Source: Paenibacillus zeisoli (GTDB lineage Bacteria > Bacillota > Bacilli > Paenibacillales > Paenibacillaceae). From it: a stretch of 64,000 nucleotides of DNA. Positions 63,036 to 64,000 of the stretch are shown one piece after another; position 1 is the first letter of the stretch; the number at the start of each line of letters is the position of its first letter. The stretch spans positions 23,444-87,443 of the forward strand of contig NZ_RZNX01000002.1 of assembly GCF_003994465.1 (NCBI RefSeq). Reading direction: 5' to 3'. The position numbers and the translations under genes were made by a program. A model generated the notes under the pieces. It ran no database searches. It saw only the letters and a list, made by a program, of their open reading frames with translations, and was not told where the DNA came from.

Positions 63036-64000
63036 CTATAGATACCCAAGCTTAGTTAGGACCCTCTTCAGCATCACTGCAGCTTGAGCCCTTGTGGCAT
63101 TGCCTTTTGGCTCGAAGGTTGTCGTGCTTGTCCCCTGAATAATCCCCTCTTGATAAGCCTTAGCGACAAAATCCTGGGAAGAGATCTTCTTGCTGTCCTT
63201 GAACAATCTCAGCGTCTGCGACGGAGTCGTGCCCAATATAACGCTGTATCCCGCAGAACTGAGCGCCCGGACCATCATGATCGCCATTTGCTCCCGGGTA
63301 ATCGGGCTGCCCGGCTGGAAGGTGCCATCCGTATTCCCGGTAATGATCCCCGCCTTAGCCGCGGCATTGATGTATGCAGCTGACGCCGAAGACGAAGATA
63401 CATCGCGGAATCGGCTTCCTGATGAGATGTCAGGGCTCAAACCTAGTCCCTTAGCAATATACACGGCAAATTCAGAGCGGGTAATGCTCTGATTGGGATG
63501 AAACAGATTCGGGCTGCGACCGTCTATAATCAGTTTGCTTGCCAGTTCGTTCACTTCGTTACGCGCCCAGTGTGCGTTCAGATCAGAGAACAGCGTAAGG
63601 CCTGTAGCAGGTCCAGCAATCATATTAGCTGGAATAGATGCCGTCAATACGGTATAGCTGCCTAATCTAGATGCCTTGGAAGGCATGAATGAACCGGTTC
63701 GTGAAGCAGCATCAAATTTCAGCATCGCTGTCTGAGCGGTTGGCGCACTTTTGCTTGTACGAACCATCAGTTTGCCGTTAAGGGTTACCGCCTGGGCTAC
63801 GGTTGGCGATACTACACCGACATAGACATCAACCGGATCCTCAACTGCCACGTAGGATACCCCGGCTCCCGTACTGACGGATTGACCTATTAGTGAGGTT
63901 TTGGATATACGCTCAAGCTGTACGGTTAAATAGGTTGACGAAAGCGTAGATCCGCCCGTTAATCGAGATATATCGATAAATGATATTTTGGCGAGCGGCA
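63036..64000 (-). CDS. SLH-domain surface protein, C-terminal part (5' truncated by window edge)
   Basis: The reading frame stays open to position 64000, so the gene starts outside the window; the GTG at 63851 is not the true start. The visible ~320 residues comprise a cohesin-like or beta-rich segment (about 1-145, with LTGGSTLSS). Three S-layer homology units follow (LFSDLNAHWARNEVNEL; FRDVSSSSASAAYINAAAKAGI; LFKDSKKISSQDFVAKAYQEGI), with the ITR/TR motifs that bind pyruvylated wall polymer. A surface-anchored protein of unknown enzymatic role. Confidence 0.9.
   Translation of the reverse strand, partial: PLAKISFIDISRLTGGSTLSSTYLTVQLERISKTSLIGQSVSTGAGVSYVAVEDPVDVYVGVVSPTVAQAVTLNGKLMVRTSKSAPTAQTAMLKFDAASRTGSFMPSKASRLGSYTVLTASIPANMIAGPATGLTLFSDLNAHWARNEVNELASKLIIDGRSPNLFHPNQSITRSEFAVYIAKGLGLSPDISSGSRFRDVSSSSASAAYINAAAKAGIITGNTDGTFQPGSPITREQMAIMMVRALSSAGYSVILGTTPSQTLRLFKDSKKISSQDFVAKAYQEGIIQGTSTTTFEPKGNATRAQAAVMLKRVLTKLGYL

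Overview
The window reads as chromosomal DNA of a low-to-mid GC, flagellated, probably endospore-forming Bacillales member, most likely Paenibacillus or a close relative (inference from gene order and protein wording; no search was run). Nearly all genes are on the minus strand. Gene order from degS down to prfB follows the Bacillus subtilis arrangement degSU-comF-flgM-flgKL-fliW-csrA-hag-fliD/S/T-hpf-secA-prfB. Another block matches minJ-ctpB-ftsX-ftsE.

Layout. 1-650: non-coding DNA with nested inverted repeats and degenerate ~42-bp tandem repeats. 655-6631: minJ-like, C-terminal processing protease, coiled-coil M23 hydrolase, ftsX and ftsE, a cell-envelope and division cluster. 7203-8654: a VanW-family protein. 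8723-12426: a YhbD-like MerR-type protein, two bactofilin-like proteins and a drug-efflux MFS transporter. 12809-15368: a secreted stalk-domain protein and a chemoreceptor. 15715-24487: a complete cyclic arginine operon argCJBDFGH with two ARG-box-like sites at its promoter. 24666-29237: an M3 peptidase flanked by two paralogous secreted repeat proteins. 29447-35399: YitT-family protein, prfB with its programmed frameshift, secA, hpf and a cold-shock protein.

35626-53516 is a flagellar region. flaG-fliD-fliS-fliT lies on one side and yvyF-flgM-flgN-flgK-flgL-yviE-fliW-csrA-hag on the other. Between them sits an AT-rich seven-gene island (38497-47033). It carries two TPR/GT2 glycosyltransferases and a CDP-sugar pathway (cytidylyltransferase, CDP-glucose 4,6-dehydratase, C-methyltransferase, 3,5-epimerase-like, acyltransferase, and an SDR whose YxxxK Tyr is Phe). 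The island has a sigma-D type promoter, so I read it as a flagellin glycosylation locus making a CDP-activated, C-methyl-branched 6-deoxyhexose. The hag leader has a near-ideal CsrA hairpin, consistent with the FliW-CsrA-Hag switch.

53928-64000: comFC, comFA, a small membrane protein, degU, degS, a phosphodiester-glycosidase/stalk-domain protein, and the C-terminal part of an SLH-domain surface protein that runs off the window edge.

The least explained signal is a family of palindromic intergenic elements in most of the larger gaps of the first 28 kb (1-330, 15470-15630, 17229-17453, 21988-22100, 27759-27905). They share a conserved core, have compensatory changes in their stems, and include a 40-nt hairpin module identical in two copies.
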